DNA of 64,000 nt from Metarhizobium sp964253915 (GCF_964253915.1 NZ_CAXUSG020000005.1:301351-365350); one strand, 5' to 3'. Counted from the stretch's first letter, positions 17,517-27,820 are shown. Program-made: numbers and translations. Notes: generated by a model not told the origin, from the letters alone.

Positions 17517-18860
17517 ATGCGCGCCGTCGTCATCGTTCCCGTCCTCAAGGCGGAACGGCGCGGCGGCAGAGGCGCAGCCGGCGAAGCGGCGCCGCAATCA
17601 CCCGCGCGCTCCAGCGAAAGCCGTCTCGAAGAAGCCAAGGGTCTGGCCCAGGCGATCGATCTCGAAGTGATGCTCGGCCTTGTGGTTTCGGTGGCGCAGC
17701 CGCGCCCCGCGACCCTGCTCGGCACCGGCAAGATGGAAGAGATCAAGGCGGCGCTCGACGAGTTCAATGCCGGCCTGGTGATCGTCGATCATCCGCTGAC
17801 CCCCGTACAGCAGCGCAATCTCGAAAAGGAATGGAACGCCAAGGTCATCGACCGTACCGGCCTCATTCTGGAAATTTTCGGTCGTCGTGCCTCCACCAAG
17901 GAAGGCACGCTGCAGGTCGAGCTGGCGCATCTCAACTACCAGAAGGGCCGCCTTGTCCGCAGCTGGACCCACCTTGAACGCCAGCGCGGTGGCGCCGGTT
18001 TCATGGGCGGCCCGGGTGAAACCCAGATCGAAGCCGACCGCCGGCTGCTGCAGGATCGAATCGTCCGGCTCGAACGTGAGCTGGAGCAGGTGGTGCGCAC
18101 CCGACAGCTGCATCGCGCCAAGCGCCGCAAGGTGCCGCATCCGATCGTGGCGCTGGTCGGTTATACCAACGCCGGCAAGTCGACGTTGTTCAACCGTATC
18201 ACCGGTGCCGGTGTTCTGGCCGAGGATATGCTGTTTGCGACGCTCGATCCGACGCTGCGACGCATGAAGCTGCCGCACGGCCGCACCGTTATCCTCTCCG
18301 ACACCGTCGGTTTCATTTCCGACCTGCCGACGCATCTGGTCGCCGCTTTCCGCGCCACGCTGGAAGAGGTGCTGGAAGCGGACATCGTCCTGCATGTGCG
18401 TGACATGGCCGATCCGGACAACGGCGCGCAGGCGGCGGATGTCCTGCGTATTCTCAGCGATCTCGGTATCGATGAGAAGGATCGTGAAAACCGCATGATC
18501 GAGGTCTGGAACAAGATCGACCGGCTGGAACCGGAAGCGGCTGAGGCACTGACGCACAAGGCTGAGACGCAGCCGAACGCTGTCGCGCTCTCGGCGGCAA
18601 GCGGGCAGGGCGTCGATGCGCTGATGGACGAGATTTCACAGCGCCTTTCCGGCGTGCTCACGGAAACCGCGATCACCCTACCGCCGGAAAAGCTCTCGCT
18701 GGTTTCCTGGGTCTACAACAACGCCATCATCGACGAGCGGACGGATAACGAAGATGGGTCCGTGACGCTCGATGTCCGCATGTCTGAATCCCAGGCGGCG
18801 GAACTTGAGCGCAAGCTCGGTAACGGACCAAAGCCGGAAAGCGAAGACTGGGAGCGTTGA
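17517..18860 (+). CDS. hflX: Ribosome-associated GTPase HflX
   Basis: This GTPase rescues or splits stalled 70S ribosomes under stress. The 447-residue protein has an N-terminal HflX domain (LLGTGKMEEIKAAL, the conserved block around FGRRASTKEG, then GFMGGPGETQIEADRR) and a G domain with Walker A GYTNAGKST, the G3 motif DTVGFISDLP and G4 NKID. The start is uncertain: the frame stays open upstream into hfq, but I see no in-frame ATG, GTG or TTG before 17517, so either this ATG or a rare start is used. The conserved VIVPVL block begins three residues in. Confidence 0.94.
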   Translation: MRAVVIVPVLKAERRGGRGAAGEAAPQSPARSSESRLEEAKGLAQAIDLEVMLGLVVSVAQPRPATLLGTGKMEEIKAALDEFNAGLVIVDHPLTPVQQRNLEKEWNAKVIDRTGLILEIFGRRASTKEGTLQVELAHLNYQKGRLVRSWTHLERQRGGAGFMGGPGETQIEADRRLLQDRIVRLERELEQVVRTRQLHRAKRRKVPHPIVALVGYTNAGKSTLFNRITGAGVLAEDMLFATLDPTLRRMKLPHGRTVILSDTVGFISDLPTHLVAAFRATLEEVLEADIVLHVRDMADPDNGAQAADVLRILSDLGIDEKDRENRMIEVWNKIDRLEPEAAEALTHKAETQPNAVALSAASGQGVDALMDEISQRLSGVLTETAITLPPEKLSLVSWVYNNAIIDERTDNEDGSVTLDVRMSESQAAELERKLGNGPKPESEDWER

Positions 18861-18885
18861 CCGCTCCTTGTCTGCCGCCAAGTTC

Positions 18886-20139
18886 CTACCGGAAAATCAC
18901 TTCGATATTCTGCCGGTCCTGCGCAATGATCTGGCAATTCGTTTCAAAACCCTCACCCTTGATGGCGAGGATGAATTCGCTCGGTATGCCGGCTGAATTG
19001 AAGACGGACAAGCCGGCGCTGTCGCAGCCCAAAGACTTGACCGTGCAGTCCACGGCGGAGCGCCGATTGTTGAAGATGATGGCGCCGGCTTTCAGCACCC
19101 TGCGTCTGGCGCCGGTGGCCTGTTGCTGGTTCATCGTGCTCCAGCTGATGCACTGATTTCTTCCGGTCTGCTTGGCCTTGTACATGGCTGCATCGGCCTG
19201 GGCCAAAAGCGTGTCGATATCCTTGCCGACGATCGACAGCGACGATACGCCGAAGCTGGCGGTGACATTCCGGAAACCGAAGGCGCCGGTGATCGGTCGT
19301 TCCGCAATCGCAGCCCGGATCATCTCGGCCATGATCATCGCCCCGTTGCGGTCGACCTTCGGCAGCAGGATCGCGAATTCCTCGCCGCCCAAGCGGCCAA
19401 AGGGATTGCCTGCGCCCAGCACGCTCTTGCAGATCGAAGCAACAGTTTTGAGAACGTCGTCGCCCGCAGCATGGCCACAGGTGTCGTTGACCTGCTTGAA
19501 GTGGTCGATGTCCAAGACGATGCAGGACAGGTCATGTCCCTGGCGGAGGGCGAGCGACAGAAGTTCGTCCGCCTCCTGCTTGAAGGCGCGTCGCGTCAGA
19601 GCCTCGGTCAGGCCGTCGTTCGCCGAGTATTGCAGAAGTTCGATGCGGTCCATCGCCGCGCCGGCCAGTTCCTGGAGGATCCTCAGATCGCGGTTGCCGA
19701 AAGAACGCGGCTGGTGATCGATGGCGCAAACGGTGCCGAGGACATGGCCATCCCTGTTCAACAGCGGAACACCGGCATAGAACCGGATATGCTCCTCTCC
19801 GGTGACGGCTGGGTGGGTTGAAAAACGCCCGTCTTTCGAGGCGTCCTGGACGACGACCGGTTGCTCCTGAACGACCACATAGCGGCAGAAACTATCTTCG
19901 CGGGGCACCCCTTCGGCAGAAAGGCCGGAGCAGGATTTGTACCATTGCCGGTGTGCATCGATCAGCGAGATAAGACCGATATCGACGGAAAATATCTCCT
20001 TGATCAGCCGGACGATCCGCTCAAGCCCTTCGTCCTTGGGTGTGTCGAGCAGATCCAGTTGCGCAAGGGCCGCCAGTCGCGCCGTTTCCCTCGGGTCAAT
20101 CTCTCTGGAAGATTTTCCAAACGCTTTTGCAGTCGACAT
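18886..20139 (-). CDS. GAF–GGDEF diguanylate cyclase with C-terminal PilZ-like domain
   Basis: The protein has about 417 residues. Residues 20-170 form a GAF domain with the pattern DRFSFC-like EDSFCRYVVV and FYAGVPLLNRDG. Residues 175-330 form a GGDEF domain with DGLTEALTRRAF, DIDHFKQVND and the active motif GGEEF (251-255), so c-di-GMP synthesis is likely. The RxxD inhibitory site is not seen before GGEEF. From residue 344 a domain beginning RRRVLKAGAIIFNNR resembles rhizobial PilZ domains, though its second binding motif is degenerate. ATG 20139 is preferred because GGTGGG precedes it; ATG 20169 is possible. The gene converges on hflX. Confidence 0.85.
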   Translation of the reverse strand: MSTAKAFGKSSREIDPRETARLAALAQLDLLDTPKDEGLERIVRLIKEIFSVDIGLISLIDAHRQWYKSCSGLSAEGVPREDSFCRYVVVQEQPVVVQDASKDGRFSTHPAVTGEEHIRFYAGVPLLNRDGHVLGTVCAIDHQPRSFGNRDLRILQELAGAAMDRIELLQYSANDGLTEALTRRAFKQEADELLSLALRQGHDLSCIVLDIDHFKQVNDTCGHAAGDDVLKTVASICKSVLGAGNPFGRLGGEEFAILLPKVDRNGAMIMAEMIRAAIAERPITGAFGFRNVTASFGVSSLSIVGKDIDTLLAQADAAMYKAKQTGRNQCISWSTMNQQQATGARRRVLKAGAIIFNNRRSAVDCTVKSLGCDSAGLSVFNSAGIPSEFILAIKGEGFETNCQIIAQDRQNIEVIFR

Positions 20140-20241
20140 GGCCCACCGTTTTTCCTCGACGCCCTGCATGATGCTGGCAAGTGCTTAAGGAAGAATTAGG
20201 TTGCACTGTCTCAATTTATGCAGTTGTACATAAGCGGCTTC

Positions 20242-21075
20242 TCACGCAAGCTGGCGCTCTATTGTCTTTGCGGCCTGCCAGAGGGCTTCCATCCGCTCCA
20301 GCGTCGCGTCATCGAGATTTTCACCATTGGCCTCCAGTTCCGTCTCGATATGGTGGAAGCGGCGGCGGAATTTGGTGTTGGTGCCGCGCAGAGCCTGTTC
20401 CGGGTCTGCCTTGACGTGGCGGCCGATATTGACGACGGCGAAGATGAGGTCGCCGAGTTCGTCGGCCACCTTGTCCTTGCGCCCTTCTTTCAGGGCTTCC
20501 CGCAGTTCGGCGATTTCTTCTTCGATCTTGTCGAGGATCGGTTCTGGCTCCGACCAGTCGAAGCCCACCTTCGCGGCCCGCTCCTGGATCTTCAAAGCCT
20601 CTGTCAGCGCCGGAAAGCTGCGCTGCACCGAACCGAGATGACCCGCCTTGAAATCCTCGACGATGCCGCTCTTCGCCCGCCGTTCGGCGCGCAAAAGCTT
20701 TTCCTGGCGCTTGATGTCGTCCCACTGCACCTTGACGTCTTCGGCAGTTACCGCGCCTGAAACGGCAAACACATGCGGATGGCGACGGATCATCTTTGCC
20801 GTTACCGCCTCGACGACGTCGCCAAAGGCAAAGGCGCCGGCCTCTTCGGCCATGCGAGAATGGAACACCACCTGCAGCAGCAGGTCGCCAAGCTCGTCGC
20901 AGAGGTCGTCAAGGTCGTTGCGCTCGATGGCGTCGGCAACCTCGTAAGCCTCCTCGATCGTGTAGGGCTTGATGGTCTCGAACGTCTGGACAATATCCCA
21001 GGGGCAGCCGCCTTCCGGATTGCGCAGCGCGGCCATGATCTCGATCAGCCGCGAAATATCCTTCGATGCCTCCAT
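20242..21075 (-). CDS. mazG: Nucleoside triphosphate pyrophosphohydrolase MazG
   Basis: This house-cleaning enzyme hydrolyses NTPs to NMP and pyrophosphate. The 277-residue protein has the two tandem MazG domains of full-length proteins. The first contains CPWDIVQTFETIKPYTIEEA with EEAYE and CDELGDLLLQVVFHSR as acidic Mg-binding motifs. The second contains KIEEEIAELREAL and DELGDLIFAVVNIGRH. ATG 21075 is chosen because GGAGG lies 7 bases upstream; ATG 21099 is an alternative without a ribosome binding site. Its neighbour on the same strand is a deaminase gene. Confidence 0.95.
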   Translation of the reverse strand: MEASKDISRLIEIMAALRNPEGGCPWDIVQTFETIKPYTIEEAYEVADAIERNDLDDLCDELGDLLLQVVFHSRMAEEAGAFAFGDVVEAVTAKMIRRHPHVFAVSGAVTAEDVKVQWDDIKRQEKLLRAERRAKSGIVEDFKAGHLGSVQRSFPALTEALKIQERAAKVGFDWSEPEPILDKIEEEIAELREALKEGRKDKVADELGDLIFAVVNIGRHVKADPEQALRGTNTKFRRRFHHIETELEANGENLDDATLERMEALWQAAKTIERQLA

Positions 21076-21109
21076 CGGAGCGCCTCCGTTTGTCGTCATG
21101 TGTCGATGT

Positions 21110-21697
21110 TCAGTTGAGCGGGATGTCGTTTTCGCCCTTGGAGGCCTGGTAGGTGGCCGAAAGCGAATCGTAGGCGGCGCGGATGCGCGCCATCTGCACT
21201 TTCAGCGGCCTCCGCGCCGCTTCCTCTTCCGCCTCCACCAGATCGCCGACGGAAAAACAGTTCCAGAAGGCGTTCTGCTTGCGGTAACCGCCGGGTTCCA
21301 GCCCGAAAACCTCCTTGAGGATTTTCAGGTCGTGGGGAATGGCAAAGCTGTCGCGGGAATCTTCGTAGCTGAAGAAATAGTAGAAATTGTCGAAGCCAGC
21401 CCAGGTGATCGCTGCCATGCACATCGGGCACGGTTCATGGGTGGAAAAGAAGACGAGATCCCTGGTGTCGGGCCGTTCGCGCCGTTCGTAAAAGCGCTTC
21501 AGCGTGTGAACCTCACCGTGCCAGAGCGGATTTTCCAGCTCGTTGTTGGTTTCGGCCACCACAAGTGACAGGTCCGATTTGCGCAGGATGGCGGCGCCAA
21601 AAACCTTGTTGCCGACTGCCACGCCCTTTTCCGTGAGCGGCAGGATATCCTTTTCCATGACGTTGAGCAGGCGGGCGGCGGGAACGGGAGGGGTCAA
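21110..21697 (-). CDS. Zinc-dependent cytidine/deoxycytidylate-type deaminase family protein
   Basis: This 195-residue protein carries the deaminase signature in order: HGEVHTL supplies the HxE zinc ligand and proton shuttle, and EPCPMCMAAI is the PCxxC zinc pair. The intervening DLVFFSTH also fits the family fold. The length and C-terminal extension exceed those of guanine or tRNA-adenosine deaminases, so the substrate remains open. Upstream DNA of about 230 bases separates it from the divergent cysG. It is transcribed towards mazG with a 34-base gap and may share an operon with it. Confidence 0.82.
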   Translation of the reverse strand: MTPPVPAARLLNVMEKDILPLTEKGVAVGNKVFGAAILRKSDLSLVVAETNNELENPLWHGEVHTLKRFYERRERPDTRDLVFFSTHEPCPMCMAAITWAGFDNFYYFFSYEDSRDSFAIPHDLKILKEVFGLEPGGYRKQNAFWNCFSVGDLVEAEEEAARRPLKVQMARIRAAYDSLSATYQASKGENDIPLN

Positions 21698-21925
21698 GGC
21701 ACATTCCTTTGCAAGGTGGTCTTCCCCGGATCAAGAAGGGCAAATCATCCGTCGTGTCAACCAAGACGCAACGCTCCGCACTTCTTTCGCAGTTGCACGC
21801 GGAGATTTGCTCAAAATCCGCCTTTGTCGAGTAAAACAATACGCTCGGACGCGACGCTGTAAATTTCTGTTTCTTCAATATTTTACCTAAATGGACGATA
21901 ACTGGGCAATCTGAAACGGAACGGC

Positions 21926-23371
21926 ATGATGATTCAGGGCAGTGAACGGCTTACCGCTTTTCCGGCCTTTTTCCGCATTGCGGGAAAGGTTGCCGCTGTT
22001 TTTGGCAATGGCGACGAGGCCTTTGCCAAGGTGCGCCTGCTCGCCAACACGCAGGCCCGCATCGTCGTCTTCGCCGACGCGCCCGAACATGATTTCTCCG
22101 TACACCTCAAAGCGAACGCTATCGAACATGTCGCAGCGTCTTTCTCGGCCCGGCAGGTCGAGGGCGCCACGCTTGTTTTTGCCGCAACCGGCGATCCGGC
22201 GCTCGACGTCAGCATCGTCACGGCCGCCCGTGCGCTAAAAATCCCGGCGAATGCCGTGGACCAGCCGGACCATTGCGATTTCTTCACGCCGGCGATCGTC
22301 AATCGCGCCCCGGTGGTGGTTGCCATCGGCACGGAAGGTGCCGGACCGGTTCTGGCGCAGATGATCCGCGCCCAGGTCGATCAGTTGTTGTCGCCATCTC
22401 TCGGGCGTCTTGCTCGCCTCGCGACGGACTACAGGGCCGCCGTCGACCGGTTGCTGCCGCGCGGCGTGACGCGTCGGGTTTTCTGGCGTCATTTCTTTTC
22501 CGGCGCTGTCGCTTCGGCGGTTGCTTCGGGTGACGCGCAAGGCGCGGTTGCCCATGCGGACCGCTTGTTGCATTCGACGGATCGGGTCGCGGGCCGTGTC
22601 TGGCTCGTCGGTGCGGGGCCGGGCGCGGAAGATCTTCTGACGCTGCGCGCCCAGCGGGTGATGATGGAAGCGGATGTGCTGGTCTGCGACGCGCTGGTGC
22701 CGCAGGCGATCGTCGATATGGGTCGCCGTGATGCCGAGCGCATTTCGGTCGGCAAGCGCAAGGGCTGCCACACCAAGTCGCAGGATGAGATCAACGACCT
22801 GCTGGTCGAACTCGGCCGCGCCGGCAAGCGAGTCGTGCGCCTGAAGTCCGGCGATCCGCTGGTCTACGGTCGGGCGGGCGAGGAGATGGCGGCCTTGCGG
22901 GCCGCTGGAATCGGCTACGAAGTCGTGCCCGGCATCACCTCCGCGTTTGCGGCTGCTGCCGATTTCGAATTGCCGCTGACATTGCGCGGCGTTGCCTCGT
23001 CGCTCGTCTTCACCACCGGTCACGATCTCACCGGCGATGTCCTGCCGGATTGGGCGAGCCTGGCGGTTTCCGGGGCGACGATCGCCGTCTACATGGGCCG
23101 CACCGTTGCCGCCTCGGTTGCCGAGCGGCTAATGTCGGCCGGATTGCCGGCCGAGACAACTGTGGCGGTGGTGGAAAACGCCAGCCGCGCCGACCGCAGG
23201 CTGCTGCACGGAACCTTGCGCGATCTTCCCGATCTGCAGCATCGCGAGGATCTCGACGGACCGGTCATGGTCATCATCGGCGATGCGGTCGCCGGTGCCA
23301 ATTTTGAATTGTCCGAGCCCCTGGTCCGTGCCAGACTCCGGCTCGAAGAACAGATGCAAGGAGCGGAATGA
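21926..23371 (+). CDS. cysG: Siroheme synthase (SUMT plus precorrin-2 dehydrogenase/ferrochelatase)
   Basis: This bifunctional protein of 481 residues makes siroheme from uroporphyrinogen III for sulfite reductase. The N-terminal precorrin-2 dehydrogenase/sirohydrochlorin ferrochelatase part includes the NAD-binding block around VAAVFGNGDEAFAKVRLL. The C-terminal methyltransferase part starts RVWLVGAGPGAEDLLTLRAQR and contains VRLKSGDPLVYGRAGEE and GITSAFAAAA, the SAM-binding motifs of SUMT. It heads a run ending in cysI with gaps of 1-10 bases, so siroheme and its user enzyme are made together. A second start codon directly follows ATG 21926. Confidence 0.95.
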   Translation: MMIQGSERLTAFPAFFRIAGKVAAVFGNGDEAFAKVRLLANTQARIVVFADAPEHDFSVHLKANAIEHVAASFSARQVEGATLVFAATGDPALDVSIVTAARALKIPANAVDQPDHCDFFTPAIVNRAPVVVAIGTEGAGPVLAQMIRAQVDQLLSPSLGRLARLATDYRAAVDRLLPRGVTRRVFWRHFFSGAVASAVASGDAQGAVAHADRLLHSTDRVAGRVWLVGAGPGAEDLLTLRAQRVMMEADVLVCDALVPQAIVDMGRRDAERISVGKRKGCHTKSQDEINDLLVELGRAGKRVVRLKSGDPLVYGRAGEEMAALRAAGIGYEVVPGITSAFAAAADFELPLTLRGVASSLVFTTGHDLTGDVLPDWASLAVSGATIAVYMGRTVAASVAERLMSAGLPAETTVAVVENASRADRRLLHGTLRDLPDLQHREDLDGPVMVIIGDAVAGANFELSEPLVRARLRLEEQMQGAE

Positions 23372-23372
23372 G

Positions 23373-23687
23373 ATGGTGGACAAGGTTCTGACGGCGAACC
23401 GGCTGACGGATGGCATCGCCGTATGGCTGGATGCCAGCGGCGAATGGACAACATCGCTGCAGGATGCTCTTGTCGCCCGCCATGCCGAGGCCGTTTCCGC
23501 GCTTGAGGACATCGGCAAGAAATCCTATGCCGACAACAAGGTTGTTGACGTCAACGTCGTCGAGGTTCAGGAAACGGACGGTGTTCTCTGGCCGTTGCGC
23601 CTGCGTGAACGTATCCGTGCCCAGGGGCCGACGATGGTCTATGCCCAGGGTTATGCGCCCGCCGATCCCGAATTCATCGCAGTCTGA
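23373..23687 (+). CDS. DUF2849 family protein in the sulfite-reduction operon
   Basis: This 104-residue protein starts VDKVLTANRLTDGIAVWLD and matches the DUF2849 family, which in alphaproteobacteria is nearly always found between cysG and cysI. The biochemical role is unknown. ATG 23373 lies 1 base after the cysG stop, with GGAGCGGA as ribosome binding site, and the gene ends 7 bases before cysI. The strict context suggests a role in assembly, electron supply or regulation of sulfite reductase; this is inference from neighbours only. Confidence 0.85.
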   Translation: MVDKVLTANRLTDGIAVWLDASGEWTTSLQDALVARHAEAVSALEDIGKKSYADNKVVDVNVVEVQETDGVLWPLRLRERIRAQGPTMVYAQGYAPADPEFIAV

Positions 23688-23694
23688 GGAAGTT

Positions 23695-25368
<1,674 letters not shown>

Positions 25369-25378
25369 GGGGACGGCC

Positions 25379-25891
25379 ATGACGAGAATCTGGAAAGAAA
25401 CCGGTTTTATTGAGAACGATCCGTGGGTGATCGAGACCGAAGAGACCAAGGCCACCGAAGACCAGAAGCCGCTGCTGCCGCTGGACGAGTTGATCGCAAG
25501 GGCCGAAGGCAGCAATGACGTCGGCCTCGGCGTGCTGATCAAGCCGGCAGACGACGTGCGCAAGCTGGAACCCTATCTCGACCGGCTGGCAATCGTCGCC
25601 GTCGCCTTTCCGGCGTTCAACGACGGGCGCGCCTTCAGCCATGCCTCTCTGCTGCGCCAGCGGCTGGGATATGCCAATGAGTTGCGGGCGGTCGGCGACG
25701 TTCTGATCGACCAGGTTCCGTTGATGCTGCGTGTCGGCATCGACAGTTTTGCGGTGACAAACGCAACGGCCTTGAAGAGGCTTGCGGAAAATCGCCTGCC
25801 GGGCATCCCGCATTATTACCAGCCGACGGCGCGCAAGGCCGACGACCCGAATTCCTACAGCTGGCGTCGGGTGTCGCGTACCATTTCGTGA
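25379..25891 (+). CDS. DUF934 family protein, sulfite-reduction operon
   Basis: This 170-residue protein contains VAVAFPAFNDGRAFSHASLL and LRAVGDVLIDQVPLMLRVG, the conserved core of DUF934, which is annotated as an oxidoreductase probably involved in sulfite reduction because it always follows cysI. No cofactor motif is obvious. Its ribosome binding site is GAGGGG, 10 bases after the cysI stop. It ends the tightly packed run begun by cysG. The following 179 bases before the ferredoxin reductase gene contain no other gene I can support. Confidence 0.87.
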   Translation: MTRIWKETGFIENDPWVIETEETKATEDQKPLLPLDELIARAEGSNDVGLGVLIKPADDVRKLEPYLDRLAIVAVAFPAFNDGRAFSHASLLRQRLGYANELRAVGDVLIDQVPLMLRVGIDSFAVTNATALKRLAENRLPGIPHYYQPTARKADDPNSYSWRRVSRTIS

Positions 25892-26070
25892 GAAGGGCAG
25901 GGCACCTTGCGGCGCCCGACCCATCGACCGAAAAACTTGAGAATAAAAAGCATATTTCGTCGCAGGGCCTGGCAATGGGATGCTTTGCCTTTATTCTGCG
26001 GCGAAGTTGGAGTATCAGCCTACGCGTGAAATAAGCCGTCCGCAGACGATTTTCAGGATTTCCGACCGAA

Positions 26071-26883
26071 ATGAACGCACCCGCCAAGACCCAAGATTTT
26101 GCAGCTTCCATCCCCGCCGGCGTCTTTGCCGAAACAGTTCTGAGTGTGCAGCACTACACGGACCGGCTGTTCCGCTTCCGCATGACGCGGCCGGCAGGCT
26201 TCCGATTCCGTTCGGGCGAGTTCGCGATGATCGGCCTGATGGTCGGCGACAAGCCGGTCTACCGCGCCTATTCGATCGCCAGCCCTGCCTGGGATGAGGA
26301 ACTGGAGTTCTTCTCGATCAAGGTGCCGGATGGTCCGCTGACCTCGCATCTGCAGGCCATCAAGCCGGGCGACACCGTGCTGATGCGCAAGAAGCCGACG
26401 GGCACGCTGGTGCTCGACGCCCTGACGCCCGGCAAGCGGCTCTATATGTTCTCGACCGGCACCGGCATTGCACCCTTCGCCAGCCTGATCCGCGATCCGG
26501 AAACCTATGAAAAATTCGAGGACGTCATCCTCACCCACACCTGCCGCGATGTCGCCGAACTGAAATACGGTCAGGATCTCGTCGAGGAAATCCGAAACGA
26601 CGAAATGCTGAGCGAAATCGTCGGCACCAAGCTGCGCCTCTATTCAACGGTGACCCGCGAGGACTATCCCTTCAAGGGCCGCATCACCGACCTGATCGAG
26701 AACGGCAAGCTGTTTGCCGATCTTGGCGTCCCGCCGCTCAACCCCGAGATTGATCGCGGCATGATCTGCGGTTCCGCCGCCATGCTCAAGGATACCAAGG
26801 AGTTGCTTGAAAAGGCCGGTATGGAAGAGGGCGCCAACAACAAGCCGAGCGAGTTCGTTATCGAGCGGGCTTTCGTCGGCTAA
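26071..26883 (+). CDS. fpr: Ferredoxin-NADP+ reductase
   Basis: This FAD enzyme of 270 residues exchanges electrons between NADPH and ferredoxin or flavodoxin. The FAD-binding motif is RAYSIASPAWDEEL and the pyrophosphate-binding part FSTGTGIAPFASLIRDPET is the NADP domain start. The C-terminus EFVIERAFVG is of the bacterial Fpr (subclass I) type. A fragment GSAAMLKDTKELL completes the NADP site. Its place after the cysG–cysI run suggests it powers sulfite reductase through ferredoxin. It may also serve oxidative-stress defence, as known in other bacteria. A terminator follows the stop. Confidence 0.94.
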   Translation: MNAPAKTQDFAASIPAGVFAETVLSVQHYTDRLFRFRMTRPAGFRFRSGEFAMIGLMVGDKPVYRAYSIASPAWDEELEFFSIKVPDGPLTSHLQAIKPGDTVLMRKKPTGTLVLDALTPGKRLYMFSTGTGIAPFASLIRDPETYEKFEDVILTHTCRDVAELKYGQDLVEEIRNDEMLSEIVGTKLRLYSTVTREDYPFKGRITDLIENGKLFADLGVPPLNPEIDRGMICGSAAMLKDTKELLEKAGMEEGANNKPSEFVIERAFVG

Positions 26884-26917
26884 CGGCTTTACCTGAGCTG
26901 GATGTGGAATTCGCGAA

Positions 26918-26939
26918 GGCGGCCGCGGGCCGCCTTTTT
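26918..26939 (+). terminator. Intrinsic terminator after fpr
   Basis: The stem GGCGGC / GCCGCC (26918-26923 and 26929-26934) with a 5-base loop is followed by TTTTT. The last T lies in the stop codon of the convergent GntR gene, so the two transcription units end back to back. Confidence 0.8.
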
Positions 26940-27562
26940 CATGTCTGGTAGACGTGGTTGATCAGTGTCTGCATCGCCGTCTCTGCTGCCTCGGCATTGC
27001 CTTGCTGAATGGCGCGGATGACACCGACATGCAGCGAAATCGACTGGTCCATCTGTTCCAGCGAGGCTTTCGAATACCAGATCCGGCGGAAATGCGTCTG
27101 CACCGGCGCCAGTGCGGCGGTCAGGAAGGTGTTGGGGCACGCTTCTTCCATGATTTCATCGAAGGCCTTGTCGGCGGCAAGAAAGCGGCCGATGTCGCCG
27201 GTGACGGCGCAGCCGGTCATCTCCTGGGCGCAGGCCAGCAAGGCCGTACGCTGTTCGTCGCTGGCGCCGGTCGCGACCAGTGCCGCGGCCATCGGCTCCA
27301 GCTTCTGCCTTATGGCGACGATATGCGCATGGTCGTCCGGCCGGATCTCGGCGATCTGCAGCCCGACGCGGGGGCGCACGAGAACCAGGCCCTGCCAGGC
27401 AAGCTTCTGGATCGCCTCCCGCACTGGTGTACGGCCCTGGCCGGCCATGTCGATCAACTGCTTTTCCGTCACCAGCGCGCCGGGTTTCAGTCGCAGCGTC
27501 ACGATCAGGTTTTCGAGGCTGAGATAGGCGAGGTGGCTTAGGGAGCCGGCAGCATCAGGCAT
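26939..27562 (-). CDS. GntR-family (FCD) transcription regulator
   Basis: The 207-residue protein has an N-terminal winged helix with KQLIDMAGQGRTPVREAIQKL, the GntR recognition region, and an all-helical C-terminal FCD ligand domain, in which the acidic/His metal ligands are suggested by LAADKAFDEIM and SISLHVGVIRAI. The ligand is probably a small organic acid, with no way to say which. It is divergent from the reductase–cytochrome–caspase unit. Two palindromes with the core TGATATATCA lie at 27575-27588 and 27621-27634, the first just upstream of its own ribosome binding site (GGAG), so autoregulation and control of the divergent genes are likely. Confidence 0.86.
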   Translation of the reverse strand: MPDAAGSLSHLAYLSLENLIVTLRLKPGALVTEKQLIDMAGQGRTPVREAIQKLAWQGLVLVRPRVGLQIAEIRPDDHAHIVAIRQKLEPMAAALVATGASDEQRTALLACAQEMTGCAVTGDIGRFLAADKAFDEIMEEACPNTFLTAALAPVQTHFRRIWYSKASLEQMDQSISLHVGVIRAIQQGNAEAAETAMQTLINHVYQT

Positions 27563-27574
27563 CTCATTCTCCGT

Positions 27575-27588
27575 TGTGATATATCACA
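27575..27588. promoter_or_regulatory. Palindromic operator 1 (probable GntR site)
   Basis: TGTGATATATCACA is a perfect 14-bp palindrome 13 bases upstream of the regulator's ATG. It shares the 10-base core TGATATATCA with the second site. Binding by the adjacent GntR protein is inferred from position and symmetry. Confidence 0.75.
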
Positions 27589-27620
27589 TAGTGCCATTAT
27601 TCGATTTTGATTGCAAATTC

Positions 27621-27634
27621 ACTGATATATCAGT
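27621..27634. promoter_or_regulatory. Palindromic operator 2 (probable GntR site)
   Basis: ACTGATATATCAGT is a perfect 14-bp palindrome whose centre lies 46 bases from that of operator 1, with the same core TGATATATCA. Two dyads about four helical turns apart suggest cooperative binding or looping over the divergent promoters. Confidence 0.75.
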
Positions 27635-27794
27635 TGGCGAAAGGAATATATACCTAGGAGAGGCGCCGCAACGCCCGCGGGAGCGACCGCACATCACAGG
27701 ATTCGGATAGGTTTTGCCGCCGTCGCCACAGCTGAGCTGGCAAGGCTGATCACGAAGGCGCGCCAAGAGGGTATTAAGTTTGCCTTAACAACCT

Positions 27795-27820
27795 AAGCGG
27801 ATTGTGTCTCCGCTTTTTTT
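27795..27820 (+). terminator. Terminator-like hairpin in the leader before the reductase gene
   Basis: The arms AAGCGGA (27795-27801) and TCCGCTT (27809-27815) form a 7-bp stem with a 7-base loop, followed by a run of T up to 27820. It points towards the reductase gene that starts at 27961, inside a 398-base gap (27563-27960) that holds no gene I can support. It may be an attenuator in the mRNA leader or the end of a short transcript. Confidence 0.6.

Noticed and set aside
27640..27790. Possible cobalamin or other metabolite riboswitch before the reductase gene
   Set aside because: I looked for the B12 box and other known cores and found only scattered short matches; no conserved core could be built.
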